Of a stretch of 64,000 nucleotides of DNA, positions 1-8,975 are shown one piece after another. Numbering within the stretch: position 1 is the stretch's first letter; each line of letters starts with the position of its first letter. The position numbers and the translations under genes were made by a program. The notes below the pieces were generated by a model. That model saw only the letters and a list, made by a program, of their open reading frames with translations, was not told the origin of the DNA and did no database searches. This DNA comes from Agarilytica rhodophyticola (GTDB lineage: Bacteria; Pseudomonadota; Gammaproteobacteria; Pseudomonadales; Cellvibrionaceae), in NCBI RefSeq assembly GCF_002157225.2, contig NZ_CP020038.1, positions 1,387,001 to 1,451,000 of the forward strand. Direction: 5' to 3'.

Positions 1-1034
1 GTGAGCGCAAAGATAACTTTATGTTGCACTACAACTTCCCTCCATACTCGGTAGGTGAATGTGGACGTATGGGAGCAACCGGACGCCGTGAAATTGGTCA
101 TGGTCGTTTAGCTCGCCGTGGTGTTGCTGCAATGCTGCCAAAAGAAGAAGACTTCCCTTACACCATGCGTGTGGTCAGTGAAATTACTGAGTCTAATGGT
201 TCGAGCTCGATGGCTTCCGTGTGTGGCGCAAGCTTGGCATTGATGGATGCTGGCGTACCCATCAAAGCACCGGTTGCGGGTATTGCTATGGGCTTGGTTA
301 AAGAAGACGATGGCTTTGCTGTACTAACCGATATTCTTGGTGATGAAGACCACCTTGGCGATATGGACTTTAAAGTTGCTGGAACGTCTGATGGTATTAC
401 AGCCTTGCAAATGGATATCAAAATTGAAGGTATCACCGAGGAAATTATGGAGACAGCGCTTGAGCAAGCTTTAAATGCGCGTTTGCATATTCTGAGTGAA
501 ATGAACAAAGTTATTGCCAGCCCTCGTAAGGAGCTAAGCGATAGTGCACCTCAGTTCCATACGATGAAAGTTCACCCAGACAAGATTCGCGATATTATTG
601 GTAAAGGTGGTGCGACTATTCGTTCTATCACTGAAGAAACGGGAGCCTCAATTGACATCGACGACGATGGCACTGTTAAGATCTACGCCGATAACGGTGA
701 AGGTCTCAATCAGGCTATATATAAAGTTAATGAAATCACTGCTGAGGCCGAAATTGGTAAAGTTTATAAAGGTAAAGTAGTACGTATTGTCGATTTTGGT
801 GCATTCGTTAATTTCCTACCGGGTAAAGACGGCTTAGTGCATATCTCACAAATTGCACACGAACGTGTACAAAAAGTAGAAGATCACTTGGAAGTTGGTC
901 AAGAAATCGATGTAAAATGTATGGACATTGATCAGCGTGGTCGTATCAAGCTTTCGATTAAGGAGCTACTGGAAAAACCAGTCGAAGAAGCACAAGAGCA
1001 AGCTGCAGAATCTTCGGACGAATCTGAACAATAA
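1..1034 (+). CDS. pnp: Polynucleotide phosphorylase (PNPase), 3' part of gene
   Basis: 3'-5' phosphorolytic exoribonuclease and polymerase of the RNA degradosome. The gene enters the window already open: in-frame codons upstream of the first ATG read [10 protein letters not shown], typical PNPase core sequence, so the 5' half lies outside the window. Visible in order are the second RNase PH-like core domain (nt 1-540), a KH domain with the GxxG loop IIGKGG (about nt 560-720) and an S1 domain (about nt 755-960), followed by a short acidic tail. A strong intrinsic terminator follows. Usual neighbours rpsO, truB and rbfA would be upstream, off the window. Confidence 0.98.
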   Translation, partial: ERKDNFMLHYNFPPYSVGECGRMGATGRREIGHGRLARRGVAAMLPKEEDFPYTMRVVSEITESNGSSSMASVCGASLALMDAGVPIKAPVAGIAMGLVKEDDGFAVLTDILGDEDHLGDMDFKVAGTSDGITALQMDIKIEGITEEIMETALEQALNARLHILSEMNKVIASPRKELSDSAPQFHTMKVHPDKIRDIIGKGGATIRSITEETGASIDIDDDGTVKIYADNGEGLNQAIYKVNEITAEAEIGKVYKGKVVRIVDFGAFVNFLPGKDGLVHISQIAHERVQKVEDHLEVGQEIDVKCMDIDQRGRIKLSIKELLEKPVEEAQEQAAESSDESEQ

Positions 1035-1066
1035 AGTTTTTGCAGTTGTACGGTTGTATTAAGCTT

Positions 1067-1095
1067 AAAAAGCTCGCTTTACGCGGGCTTTTTTT
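1067..1095 (+). terminator. Intrinsic terminator of pnp
   Basis: AGCTCGC and GCGGGCT pair (one G-U) around a short TTTAC loop and are followed by a run of seven T. It lies 33 nt after the pnp stop, so it should end the pnp transcript before the mipA-like gene. Confidence 0.85.
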
Positions 1096-1127
1096 GTGAT
1101 TGGGTTGAGGATCTATAAACGGGAAAA

Positions 1128-1931
1128 ATGAAGATATTCTGGTTAGTTATTGTTCTGTTATATATGGAATGCATTAATAAGGCTAGTGCTCAAGCACTTC
1201 CTAAATGGGAAGCAGGTCTTGGCTTAGGTGGTCAAGTTCTGCGTGACTATCGTGGTTCCAAGGAAGGGCAAGTAAACGCTTTCCCTTTTCCATTTGTGAT
1301 TTATCGCGGCGATTTTATAAAAGCTGATCGAGGTGGTGTGCGAGGAGAATTCCTGACCAATGATCGCATAGAATTTACTGTAAGCGGTGAGGCTGCGCTT
1401 AATGGGCAATCTGAAGATAATGAACTGAGAGAAGGAATGCCTGAGCTGGAATCAGCATTTGAGTTAGGGCCTTCGCTGAATATAAATCTTACTGGAGAGG
1501 ACTTCACACGGGGGTGGCAACTGCGTTTGCCTTTACGCGCTGTCACTACTGTTGGACGCACCGGCGTTCACTATGAAGGATATAATTTTAATCCGCGCTT
1601 TACTTACAATCAGCCGAAGTTATTTAATCGTTGGTTAGCGTCTTTTAATGTGGGCGTGTTATATGGATCTAACCGCTATCACGATTATTACTACACTGTA
1701 AGAGAAGAGTTTGTTACGCCTACTCGTCCCCGTTATGAAGCGGATGCGGGCTTTAGTGGATATTATTTTAAAGCAGGCTTAAGTGCGCGCAAACAAGACT
1801 TTTGGTATGGTTTGAGTTTACGATACGATAATCTAAGCGGTACAACATTTGAGGATAGCCCCTTGGTTGAAACTAACGACTATTTCTCTTTTAGCTTTGC
1901 TGTTGCCTGGATTGGCTGGAAAGCCAACTGA
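1128..1931 (+). CDS. MipA/OmpV family outer-membrane protein
   Basis: Predicted outer-membrane beta-barrel of 267 aa. An N-terminal signal peptide ends near ASA-QA (about residue 22), and the mature part starts with the family-typical WEAGLGLGG and a following YRGS. Alternating hydrophobic strands rich in Gly, Tyr and Phe run to a C-terminal strand ending in WIGWKAN. MipA was first described as a scaffold between MltA and PBP1B, but many homologues are simply porin-like or stress-inducible. The stop overlaps the ATG of the AraC-type gene (TGATG), so the two are probably co-translated, suggesting that the regulator controls this porin. The physiological substrate is unknown. Confidence 0.88.
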   Translation: MKIFWLVIVLLYMECINKASAQALPKWEAGLGLGGQVLRDYRGSKEGQVNAFPFPFVIYRGDFIKADRGGVRGEFLTNDRIEFTVSGEAALNGQSEDNELREGMPELESAFELGPSLNINLTGEDFTRGWQLRLPLRAVTTVGRTGVHYEGYNFNPRFTYNQPKLFNRWLASFNVGVLYGSNRYHDYYYTVREEFVTPTRPRYEADAGFSGYYFKAGLSARKQDFWYGLSLRYDNLSGTTFEDSPLVETNDYFSFSFAVAWIGWKAN

Positions 1932-2869
1932 TGGACGCTTTAGCCGATATTTTAAAATCCATTCACCTCACTGCTTCTACAGATTTTTGTTCGGAGTTTT
2001 GGGGGCCTTGGGGTATGGATATCGGTACCAGCAACACAGGTGTTTTTCATGCTGTGTTAGATGGACATTGTTATCTTAATGGGCCAGTTCTAGATGACAT
2101 GATAATCTTAGAAGCCGGCGATATTGTTGCTTTCCCTACTGGTGGTGCTCATTGGATTTCGGATCAACCAGAAACTAAGCGCCTCGCTGGTGGCCAAGTA
2201 GTGCAGGCGATTGCAAAAGGTAATAACCCATTTAACGCAAAAGGTTGTAAGGAAAAGAGTGGAATTAATAAAGACAGTAACGTCAATTTGCTCTGTGGCT
2301 CTTTTTCCTATGACTCAAAGTTTAAACATCCATTTTTAGTGGATTTACCTTGTTTTATTTTAGTCAAAGCCAAAGATCATCAAGACTTATCATGGCATTC
2401 TTCTTTAGTGCAAAAAATATCAGAAGAAACACGCTCGAATTTAGCGGGTGCCGATTTAGTGGTAAATAATCTATGTGAGACCCTATTTGTTTATTTGCTG
2501 CGTCAATATATCACACAGTCAAATAGTGACTTGAGCTATATGCGTGCGCTAAACGATCCACAAATAGGCAAGGCGCTAAACCTTATTCACAACGAAGTTG
2601 AAGCGAAGTGGAGTGTTGAAATACTTGCTGATCATATCGGCCTTTCGCGCGCAGCCTTCAGTGAGAAATTCACGCACCTTGTTAAGCTATCACCCAAGCA
2701 ATATTTAACTCAGTGGCGCATGCAAAAAGCCAAAGTCATGTTGAATGAAACCAATGAAGCCATGATAGATATTGCCCAAGCTGCGGGCTACGCTTCGGAA
2801 GCTTCATTTAGTAAAGCATTTAAAGCTTTTTTTGGTGACTCACCCGGTCGAGTGCGCAAGAGCAATTAA
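1931..2869 (+). CDS. AraC family transcriptional regulator with cupin sensor
   Basis: 312 aa. Residues ~10-190 form an AraC-type cupin ligand domain (the ILEAGDIVAFPTGGAHW segment is the cupin signature). Residues ~215-312 form the double helix-turn-helix, with the second-HTH signature IAQAAGYASEASFSKAFKAF. Members of this Cupin_6/HTH_18 group bind small molecules and activate neighbouring genes. It overlaps the upstream mipA-like stop by one base, so it is translationally coupled to its likely target. It converges with the glutaredoxin gene downstream. The ligand cannot be deduced. Confidence 0.92.
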   Translation: MDALADILKSIHLTASTDFCSEFWGPWGMDIGTSNTGVFHAVLDGHCYLNGPVLDDMIILEAGDIVAFPTGGAHWISDQPETKRLAGGQVVQAIAKGNNPFNAKGCKEKSGINKDSNVNLLCGSFSYDSKFKHPFLVDLPCFILVKAKDHQDLSWHSSLVQKISEETRSNLAGADLVVNNLCETLFVYLLRQYITQSNSDLSYMRALNDPQIGKALNLIHNEVEAKWSVEILADHIGLSRAAFSEKFTHLVKLSPKQYLTQWRMQKAKVMLNETNEAMIDIAQAAGYASEASFSKAFKAFFGDSPGRVRKSN

Positions 2870-2910
2870 GTAAATAATCACTACTTGCAAAAACACTCTA
2901 CATCCCATCA

Positions 2911-3183
2911 TTAAGCCGCTTGCATTTTTTTGGCGATTGCTGCGATTCTATCGACAATATCTTGCGACTCGTATAGCCACTCTACCTTTCCATTTTCGTG
3001 TTCGATGGTAATAGCGGGAACTTGCTGCTTACCTCCCTCCTTAACAAGCTTCTTCAAAGCGCTGCGGTCAGAGGAAATATTTCTCTCATTTACTGTGATA
3101 TCGTTTTTTAGTAAAAAACGTTTCACATACACACAAAATGGGCATTCGCGTCGATAATAAAATGTAATATGGTCAAGTTTCAT
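2911..3183 (-). CDS. Glutaredoxin-like thiol-disulphide protein
   Basis: 90-aa single-domain thioredoxin fold. A CPFC active site (C14, C17) sits after the first strand, and a cis-proline follows at QVPAI (P56). A dithiol motif of this kind reduces disulphides with glutathione. The C-terminal part (YESQDIVDRI) matches the usual helix of glutaredoxins. It lies downstream of ubiB on the same strand with 169 bp between, so it may have its own promoter. The specific partner is unknown. Confidence 0.88.
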   Translation of the reverse strand: MKLDHITFYYRRECPFCVYVKRFLLKNDITVNERNISSDRSALKKLVKEGGKQQVPAITIEHENGKVEWLYESQDIVDRIAAIAKKMQAA

Positions 3184-3352
3184 TGTCGTTTTCTCCTTAA
3201 GGGCTCCAGCTGTAATGTCTCGAGGCCCTTGCTGTAACTGTTAAAAATCAATAACAGTATTATCTATAACAGGGAAACGCCTTACCATGTGCGAATGTTA
3301 TGGAAACTTGTCATTTTGTAAGATCTGTCGTTTGTTAAGTCTGTATCAAAAG

Positions 3353-4963
3353 TTAAATAAGCAAAGCCATAAAAGCGATAGCCAGCAAGATTAAGCTTTC
3401 TACTTCTAAGCTTTGCAGCGTTGGCCATGATAAGTACGTGGCGCTGCTAATGGCGAGTAAAGCAATGAGCAAGCGAGCTTTTCGCTTACTGCGTTGTGAC
3501 CTCGCCAAGCTTTCACTAGCTTCTATAAGTAGAGGTGCATTTTCTGCTAGGGATTTGACTTCCTGCACGGTATTAAACATTAGATGCGGCATTTCTGGGA
3601 GCTTTTCCATCCATTCTGGTGCTTGATAGCGGAATTCCTTCCATAGGGTTTTGGGATGAAAGCGTTGTTTTATCCAGCGCTCTAGAAATGGATGTGCGGT
3701 ATCCCACAGGTTAAGTTCTGGATAAAGTTGACGGCCCAAGCCTTCGATATTGAGTAATGTTTTCTGTAGCAATACCAGTTGTGGCTGCACCGGCATATTG
3801 TAGCGGCCTGCGATTTTAAATATGGTAATAAGCGCTTCGCCGAAAGATATTTCCTTTAATGGTTTTTCGAAAATTGGTTCGCACACCGCACGTATGGCAG
3901 ATTCAAAACCGCTCACTGATGTGCCTTTAGGCACCCAGCCACTCATAACATGTAAGGTAGCTACTTGCCGATAATCCCGACGAAACATTGCCAGTAAATT
4001 ACGGGCAAGGTAATACTGGTCTTCCTTGGTGAGGGAGCCGACAATTGCCATATCCACTGCGATATAACTTGGATTTTCCGGACTATTGTAGGACACGAAG
4101 ACATTGCCCGGGTGCATATCAGCATGAAAGAAGTTATGCTCAAAAACCTGGGTAAAAAATATTTCTACTCCTTTTTCAGCCAATACTTTTAAATTGGTTT
4201 TTTGGGCAACAAGCTCTTCCACATTCGTTACTGGAATGCCATAAATACGTTCCATTACCATAACGTTAGAATTACTGTATTCCCAGTATACTTGGGGAAT
4301 ATAGAGGTCGCTTGAGCTTTCGAAATTGCGTCGCAATTGCGTCGCGTTTGAAGCTTCTAGTGATAAATTGAGTTCATCAAAAATAGTGTTACGGTAATCG
4401 TCCACCACTTCCACAGGCCGTAGCCGTTTTCCATCAGGGTTAATTCTTTCTACGGTTTGGGCAAAAAATGTAAGTAGATGAATATCCTGCGCAATTGTTT
4501 GTTCGATATTGGGGCGCACGACTTTTACAACAACATCATCACCGTTTTTTAGTTTTGCCGCATGTACCTGTGCAACCGAAGCTGAAGCCAAAGGAGAGTG
4601 TTCAAATGATGCAAAAATATTGTCTACGCTAGCACCAAGGGCGTTTTCAACAATGTTTTTAAATTCCCTGTTATCAAAAGGGGCGACATTATCTTGCAGG
4701 TGATCCAGTTCTTGAACAATATCTGCCGCGATTAAATCTGGCCTGGTAGACAGTAACTGGCCGAATTTAACAAAGATAGGGCCTAATTCTTCCAGTGCGT
4801 AACGTAAGCGCTGACCTCTGTTTTGCTGGGGCGTTGGATATAGTTTAAATGGTAAGAGTAGCAAAACAAATTTTTTGGGGATGTTGCTATTTTCCAATAG
4901 CAGATCCAGACGATAGCGGCCGATAGTGTGGATGATTTTGAGAAAGCGAAGTAGAGTAGACAC
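3353..4963 (-). CDS. ubiB: Ubiquinone biosynthesis regulatory protein kinase-like UbiB
   Basis: 536 aa, the usual UbiB length (~540). The ABC1/ADCK/AarF atypical kinase fold shows the KxGQ signature (KFGQLLSTRPDL), an Ala-rich loop replacing the P-loop (ASASVAQVHAAKL), HADMHPGN and a metal-binding DMA (in place of DFG). Two hydrophobic C-terminal helices (about residues 495-535) anchor it to the inner membrane. UbiB is needed for aerobic and anaerobic coenzyme Q synthesis, probably through its ATPase activity on lipid intermediates. It is the third gene of ubiE-ubiJ-ubiB, 12 bp after ubiJ. Confidence 0.97.
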   Translation of the reverse strand: MSTLLRFLKIIHTIGRYRLDLLLENSNIPKKFVLLLLPFKLYPTPQQNRGQRLRYALEELGPIFVKFGQLLSTRPDLIAADIVQELDHLQDNVAPFDNREFKNIVENALGASVDNIFASFEHSPLASASVAQVHAAKLKNGDDVVVKVVRPNIEQTIAQDIHLLTFFAQTVERINPDGKRLRPVEVVDDYRNTIFDELNLSLEASNATQLRRNFESSSDLYIPQVYWEYSNSNVMVMERIYGIPVTNVEELVAQKTNLKVLAEKGVEIFFTQVFEHNFFHADMHPGNVFVSYNSPENPSYIAVDMAIVGSLTKEDQYYLARNLLAMFRRDYRQVATLHVMSGWVPKGTSVSGFESAIRAVCEPIFEKPLKEISFGEALITIFKIAGRYNMPVQPQLVLLQKTLLNIEGLGRQLYPELNLWDTAHPFLERWIKQRFHPKTLWKEFRYQAPEWMEKLPEMPHLMFNTVQEVKSLAENAPLLIEASESLARSQRSKRKARLLIALLAISSATYLSWPTLQSLEVESLILLAIAFMALLI

Positions 4964-4975
4964 GTATATTCTATG

Positions 4976-5605
4976 TTAAGGGGCGTTAGTTGATAGCTGA
5001 TTCTTTAAGCGTTGTACGCGAGCTTCAAGGCGCTGGACGGCGGACTTTATCATATCGACATCCTGATTGTATTTGTTTATCTCGGCCTTGGCTGGAATCA
5101 ACCTTAGTTCTTCTGTTAAATATTCTGGTAGCACGCGCTTTACTTCTTGTTGCTGGCGCCTAGCCCAGTTAAACGACGCACGGATACTTTGTGCTAAGGC
5201 ATGGCCTGGTAATATGCCTATGATTTCCGTCAGTGGCTGTTCCCAGTCGATTTCTAGGTCGCTCAAAATCTCTTTCAGTTGGTTAAGTACATTAATCTTT
5301 CCCGATACTGTGATATTTGATTCGGCGAAGCTATGGGTTGACTGGCCTAGCATACTTATAAAATCTGAAGTATTACCCGAAATTTTCACGTCTGTCGCTT
5401 CGTCACTGTGAGCATTAACAATCACTTGAGTATCTTCTAAGAAAAAGAACAGCTGAATATCAGGTGATTGACACTCAATGCATATACTGCGTCCTGAGAG
5501 CGCTTGAAGTTGCAAGCGCGTTGCCGGATCGTACTTAAGAGCAAGGTTTATACTCTTTTCGATAATCGCAGCAACGGCAGTGCTTATTTCCGGTGTGTTT
5601 AGCAT
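4976..5605 (-). CDS. ubiJ: Ubiquinone biosynthesis accessory factor UbiJ (SCP2 domain)
   Basis: 209 aa with an N-terminal SCP2 sterol-carrier-like lipid-binding domain (~residues 20-115) and a C-terminal helix with heptad pattern (~175-205) likely to form a coiled coil. UbiJ with UbiK scaffolds the cytosolic Ubi complex that carries out the late steps of ubiquinone synthesis. It sits between ubiE and ubiB, as in Enterobacteria and Pseudomonas, with 12 bp on either side, so it is almost certainly co-transcribed. Sequence conservation of this family is low; the call rests on domain and context. Confidence 0.93.
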   Translation of the reverse strand: MLNTPEISTAVAAIIEKSINLALKYDPATRLQLQALSGRSICIECQSPDIQLFFFLEDTQVIVNAHSDEATDVKISGNTSDFISMLGQSTHSFAESNITVSGKINVLNQLKEILSDLEIDWEQPLTEIIGILPGHALAQSIRASFNWARRQQQEVKRVLPEYLTEELRLIPAKAEINKYNQDVDMIKSAVQRLEARVQRLKNQLSTNAP

Positions 5606-5617
5606 AGCAAGTATTGC

Positions 5618-6379
5618 CTAAGGCTTGATTCCTTTGTGAATGGCGACAATGCCGCCGGTCATATTATAGTATTTACACTGGCTAAAACCGGCATCTGACA
5701 TCATGTCCTTTAAGGTTTCTTGGTTAGGATGCATACGAATGCTTTCAGCTAGGTAACGGTAGCTATCGGAATCGTTGGTGACTATCTTGCCAATGGCTGG
5801 CAATAGCGAGAAAGAGTATGCGTCGTAGGCTTTTTCAAGTAAGGGGTTGGCTGGCTTTGAAAACTCTAATACCAGAAGTCTCCCTCCTGGCTTTAACACC
5901 CGTAACATGGAGCGCAAGGCCATATCTTTATCGGTCACATTACGCAAACCAAATGCTATGGTAATACAGTCGAAGCTGTTGTCGGGAAATGGCAGGTACT
6001 GAGCGTCTGCTTGAGTATAAAAGACATTGCCTGCAATCCCTTTATCTGTCAGCTTATCACGCCCTACATTGAGCATAGAGTCGTTAATATCGGCCAGTAC
6101 AACATGGCCTTTAGTACCAACAAGAGCGGAAAATTTGGCACTTAAGTCTCCAGTTCCGCCTGCGATATCAAGTACCTTATCGCCACTTCTAACACCGGAC
6201 AATTCAATTGTGAAGCGTTTCCAAACTCGGTGTATGCCAGCAGACATAAGGTCATTCATAATATCGTATTTTGCTGCTACAGAATGAAACACGCCGGCAA
6301 CGCGACTAGCTTTATCCGCAACATTGACCTGCTCATAACCGAAATGCGTTGTTTTGTTTTCAGACATGGAAACCCCCAT
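5618..6379 (-). CDS. ubiE: Ubiquinone/menaquinone C-methyltransferase UbiE
   Basis: SAM-dependent methyltransferase of the C2-methylation step in ubiquinone (and menaquinone) synthesis. The 253 aa show SAM motif [11 protein letters not shown], the acidic end of strand 2 (VLADIN) and the UbiE signatures [16 protein letters not shown] and [14 protein letters not shown]. Two starts are possible: the ATG at 6379 (MGVS...) or the in-frame ATG at 6367 (MSENK), which has a purine-rich stretch ahead of it and better matches family N termini. It is the first gene of ubiE-ubiJ-ubiB and its promoter must lie in the AT-rich divergent region at 6380-7185. Confidence 0.97.
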   Translation of the reverse strand: MGVSMSENKTTHFGYEQVNVADKASRVAGVFHSVAAKYDIMNDLMSAGIHRVWKRFTIELSGVRSGDKVLDIAGGTGDLSAKFSALVGTKGHVVLADINDSMLNVGRDKLTDKGIAGNVFYTQADAQYLPFPDNSFDCITIAFGLRNVTDKDMALRSMLRVLKPGGRLLVLEFSKPANPLLEKAYDAYSFSLLPAIGKIVTNDSDSYRYLAESIRMHPNQETLKDMMSDAGFSQCKYYNMTGGIVAIHKGIKP

Positions 6380-7065
6380 ACAAGAACTTGCTACTATTGT
6401 AACGTTTAATGGCGTCTGATTCTAATGGGATATTGGTGTTAAAAGGCACTAGGCACTGTTGGCACTTACTTACACTTATGGCAGCCCTTATCACTTGCTC
6501 TTACTGCTTTCGCCTGCATAGTGATAGGCCGAATTTACGGTCGGCTTATTGGTGTCTTCTTGCCCGCTCGAGGGCCCTTGTTTTTACACCGTCTTTAAAG
6601 GCTTTGTTATATGTTGTTGAGTGTTGTTTCTATTCTATTGCTCCAATATCTTATTTAAGGTTTAAGGCCTCATCTAAATACCCAAAAAATCCGTTTATTG
6701 AATCCGACATTTTCGATTCTTCTAAACGCTAATGCTTCTATCTAAGCCGTTCACTTTTTTACGTAATCTAATAACTTTTGCTATAGATTAAACTGCGCTG
6801 ATACATATGCAGGGATGGGTGACAAATTTACAGGGATTTGAAAAAACTTATGACCATTTTTCCCCTTGAGTCCACTTAGATATTAGTTCGAATTAAATGA
6901 GTATTTTTAGTTTAAAAAAATACCTATTTAACAGATTGTAGTAAAATATTGTTTTCTGGAGCACATACCAGAACTCAAAAAATTTAAAAGTATATGTCGC
7001 ATTTTTGTTCAATGTTTTTTTATACCTTAATTTTTATTGAGTGCACTGATAGCATTTAGATATTC

Positions 7066-7079
7066 GATAAATTTTTATC
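7066..7079. repeat. Small palindrome upstream of the peroxidase gene
   Basis: GATAAA-TT-TTTATC, a 6-bp inverted repeat with a 2-nt centre, about 105 bp before the peroxidase start. It could be part of an operator, but AT-rich palindromes arise easily by chance here. Confidence 0.3.
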
Positions 7080-7105
7080 AGTAGAGGAAAGTCATATTAA
7101 ATAAT

Positions 7106-7133
7106 TTCATTTGCTAAATAAAAGTCAAATGAA
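7106..7133. promoter_or_regulatory. Inverted repeat, candidate operator for peroxidase block
   Basis: TTCATTTG and CAAATGAA form a perfect 8-bp inverted repeat separated by 12 nt, ending 52 bp before the GTG start of the peroxidase gene. Its position suits a repressor or activator site. It does not match an FNR/ANR box (TTGAT-N4-ATCAA). The binding protein is unknown. Confidence 0.35.
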
Positions 7134-7185
7134 TTGCCAGTAATGTGATTTAAATTCTAATCATAACTAGTAGAGTTGTATATTC

Positions 7186-8154
7186 GTGTCACTTAAACAA
7201 TTTATTTTTTTGCCTAGAACTGTTGTTGCAATTTTTTTACTAACTTGTATGGATGGGGTATACGCATATGAACCTATTGAAGTGATTCCCCAGAAAGTTG
7301 AATATGATGATAAAAAAGCTGAGTTAGGAGAACTACTCTTTCACGATAAAAGACTTTCTGCTGATGATTCAGTTTCTTGTGCGACCTGCCATATGTTAAA
7401 TCAAGGTGGTGCCGATGCCAAAAAGGTTTCATTTGGTGTCGGTGGAAAAGCGGGAGATCGTAATTCCCCAACGGTATACAACAGTGTTTTTAATTTTCGT
7501 CAATTTTGGGATGGCCGTGCTATGGATTTAGCTGAGCAAGCTGCAGGACCTCTTACTAATCCTGTAGAAATGGCAATGAAGTCTGTAGATGATGTGGTAA
7601 CGAAATTAAATAAAATTCCGCAGTATAAAAAACAATTCTCTTCTGTTTATGGTAAGACAGGGATTAGTGAGTATTCGGTTTTGGATGCCATTGCAGAATA
7701 TGAAAAAACATTGATCAGCCCAAATTCACCTTTTGACAAATTTTTGCAAGGTGATAGTGAAGCGATTAGTGAGAAAGCCAAAGAAGGCTACAGTTTATTT
7801 AAAAGTTATGGCTGTACAAGTTGTCATCAAGGGAAAAACGTTGGTGGAAATATGTTCCAACGTTTTGGCGTCTTGAAGGATGGTGGCTTACGTAACACAG
7901 AAGATATTGACCTTGGCCGCTATAAAATTACCAAAAAAGAATGGGATAAACGTGTTTTTAAGGTGCCTAGCCTTCGCTTTGTAACTTTGACCGCACCTTA
8001 TTTTCACGATGGGTCAGTGGCAACCCTTGAAGGAGCTATAGATGTTATGGCTGAGTTTCAACTTGGTCGTACTCTCCCGGAAGATGAACGATCAGCGATA
8101 ATCGCTTTTTTAGAAACGCTTGTTGGTGACTTACATAAGAGCAAAAAATTATGA
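7186..8154 (+). CDS. Dihaem cytochrome c peroxidase (CcpA/MauG family)
   Basis: 322 aa, a typical length for periplasmic dihaem peroxidases, which reduce H2O2 to water with electrons from cytochrome c. A signal peptide (residues 1-27, ending VYA) is followed by two CxxCH haem c sites, CATCH (C65-H69) and CTSCH (C210-H214). The Trp of QFWDGR (W108) lies between the haems as in CcpA, and YFHDGS is the conserved C-terminal signature. The start is GTG with a weak ribosome-binding site; no better start precedes the signal peptide. Its stop overlaps the start of the next gene (ATGA), so it is translationally coupled to the DAHL-like genes. Other MauG-family roles (protein oxidation) cannot be excluded. 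Confidence 0.95.
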   Translation: MSLKQFIFLPRTVVAIFLLTCMDGVYAYEPIEVIPQKVEYDDKKAELGELLFHDKRLSADDSVSCATCHMLNQGGADAKKVSFGVGGKAGDRNSPTVYNSVFNFRQFWDGRAMDLAEQAAGPLTNPVEMAMKSVDDVVTKLNKIPQYKKQFSSVYGKTGISEYSVLDAIAEYEKTLISPNSPFDKFLQGDSEAISEKAKEGYSLFKSYGCTSCHQGKNVGGNMFQRFGVLKDGGLRNTEDIDLGRYKITKKEWDKRVFKVPSLRFVTLTAPYFHDGSVATLEGAIDVMAEFQLGRTLPEDERSAIIAFLETLVGDLHKSKKL

Positions 8155-8930
8155 AAAATAGTATATTAATGATGGTTGTAGTAGTAGTTTTCGGAGCAGC
8201 TATTGTTTTTCGCTCTACCAGCGAAGATCAAGTAGATGAGCATGGTTATCAATATATTGTCGATGTAATTGAGCAGTTATCTTTGAAAGATAAAGAAATT
8301 AATACATTGATTATCAAGTCTAGGTTTGGTCTAGATCAAAACTATGATGAACTGGCAAATATTTCTGCTCAAATTAGACGACAAGCTAAATCCTTAGAAC
8401 AAGTAATGAGAGAAAAAGAACTTTTCTCTTTAGGAATAGGTATTCAGAATTACTGGAGTACTTATGAAAGTTATTTGGTTGAAAAGCTAGATACAATTGA
8501 ATCGTTTAAAGGGAATAATTCTATCTTACGTAATTCTGTTAATTACGCACCTATAGCTGGAGAAAATGTTATCAAGGCCGTTAAGGGGCTTGAAGTTGAA
8601 GAGACTATCAGTAGTATAAATAGAACTTTGTACAAATATATCATCTCTGGTGATCGCGGATATCTGGCAGACCTGAAACTGTATGTATTGGATCTACCTG
8701 GAGTTATTAGCTCTATCGAAGATAGACGTTCAAAAATTATACTTAACGAGTATTTTAATCACTTAAAAGTTGTTGTTGAAAAGCAAGAAGATACAGATAA
8801 CTATATGATGAGAGCGATTAATAATCGCAACCTTATCACCTTAGATAGGATTAGAAATGTTTTAGACAATCACTATCGACGTCACTCCTATGGAGAAGAG
8901 GATTCATCTCAGCTACTTTCGCGCTTTTAA
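8151..8930 (+). CDS. Membrane-anchored DAHL-like helical protein, copy 1
   Basis: 259 aa. One N-terminal membrane segment (about residues 4-20) precedes an all-helical extracytoplasmic domain. Two stretches, INTLIIKSRFGLDQNYD (~residues 45-61) and FKGNNSILRNSV (~123-134), resemble the hallmark motifs of the DAHL (double all-alpha-helical ligand-binding) sensor domain, usually found in front of histidine kinases or GGDEF domains. No output domain follows. Compared with the next gene it lacks the C-terminal membrane helix and ends in a short hydrophilic tail. It overlaps the peroxidase stop by 4 bp. Assignment is by pattern recognition only; the function is unknown. Confidence 0.8.
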   Translation: MKNSILMMVVVVVFGAAIVFRSTSEDQVDEHGYQYIVDVIEQLSLKDKEINTLIIKSRFGLDQNYDELANISAQIRRQAKSLEQVMREKELFSLGIGIQNYWSTYESYLVEKLDTIESFKGNNSILRNSVNYAPIAGENVIKAVKGLEVEETISSINRTLYKYIISGDRGYLADLKLYVLDLPGVISSIEDRRSKIILNEYFNHLKVVVEKQEDTDNYMMRAINNRNLITLDRIRNVLDNHYRRHSYGEEDSSQLLSRF

Positions 8931-8975
8931 AACACCAACTTAGGATGTTAAGAAAAAGAAGGCTAAAAGGATACT

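Larger units (their letters stand above)
6380..7185. other. 806-bp AT-rich divergent intergenic region
   Basis: It separates ubiE (minus) from the peroxidase block (plus) and is clearly richer in A+T than its neighbours from about 6780 on. One frame (6409-6732) stays open, but the product has no recognisable features or ribosome-binding site and is not called. It must hold promoters for both directions. Palindromic motifs near the peroxidase end (7066-7079 and 7106-7133) are listed separately. Confidence 0.6.

Noticed and set aside
6409-6732. 107-codon open frame between ubiE and the peroxidase gene
   Set aside because: No ribosome-binding site, no recognisable domain, many Cys/Ser/Leu residues without pattern; looks like chance open sequence.
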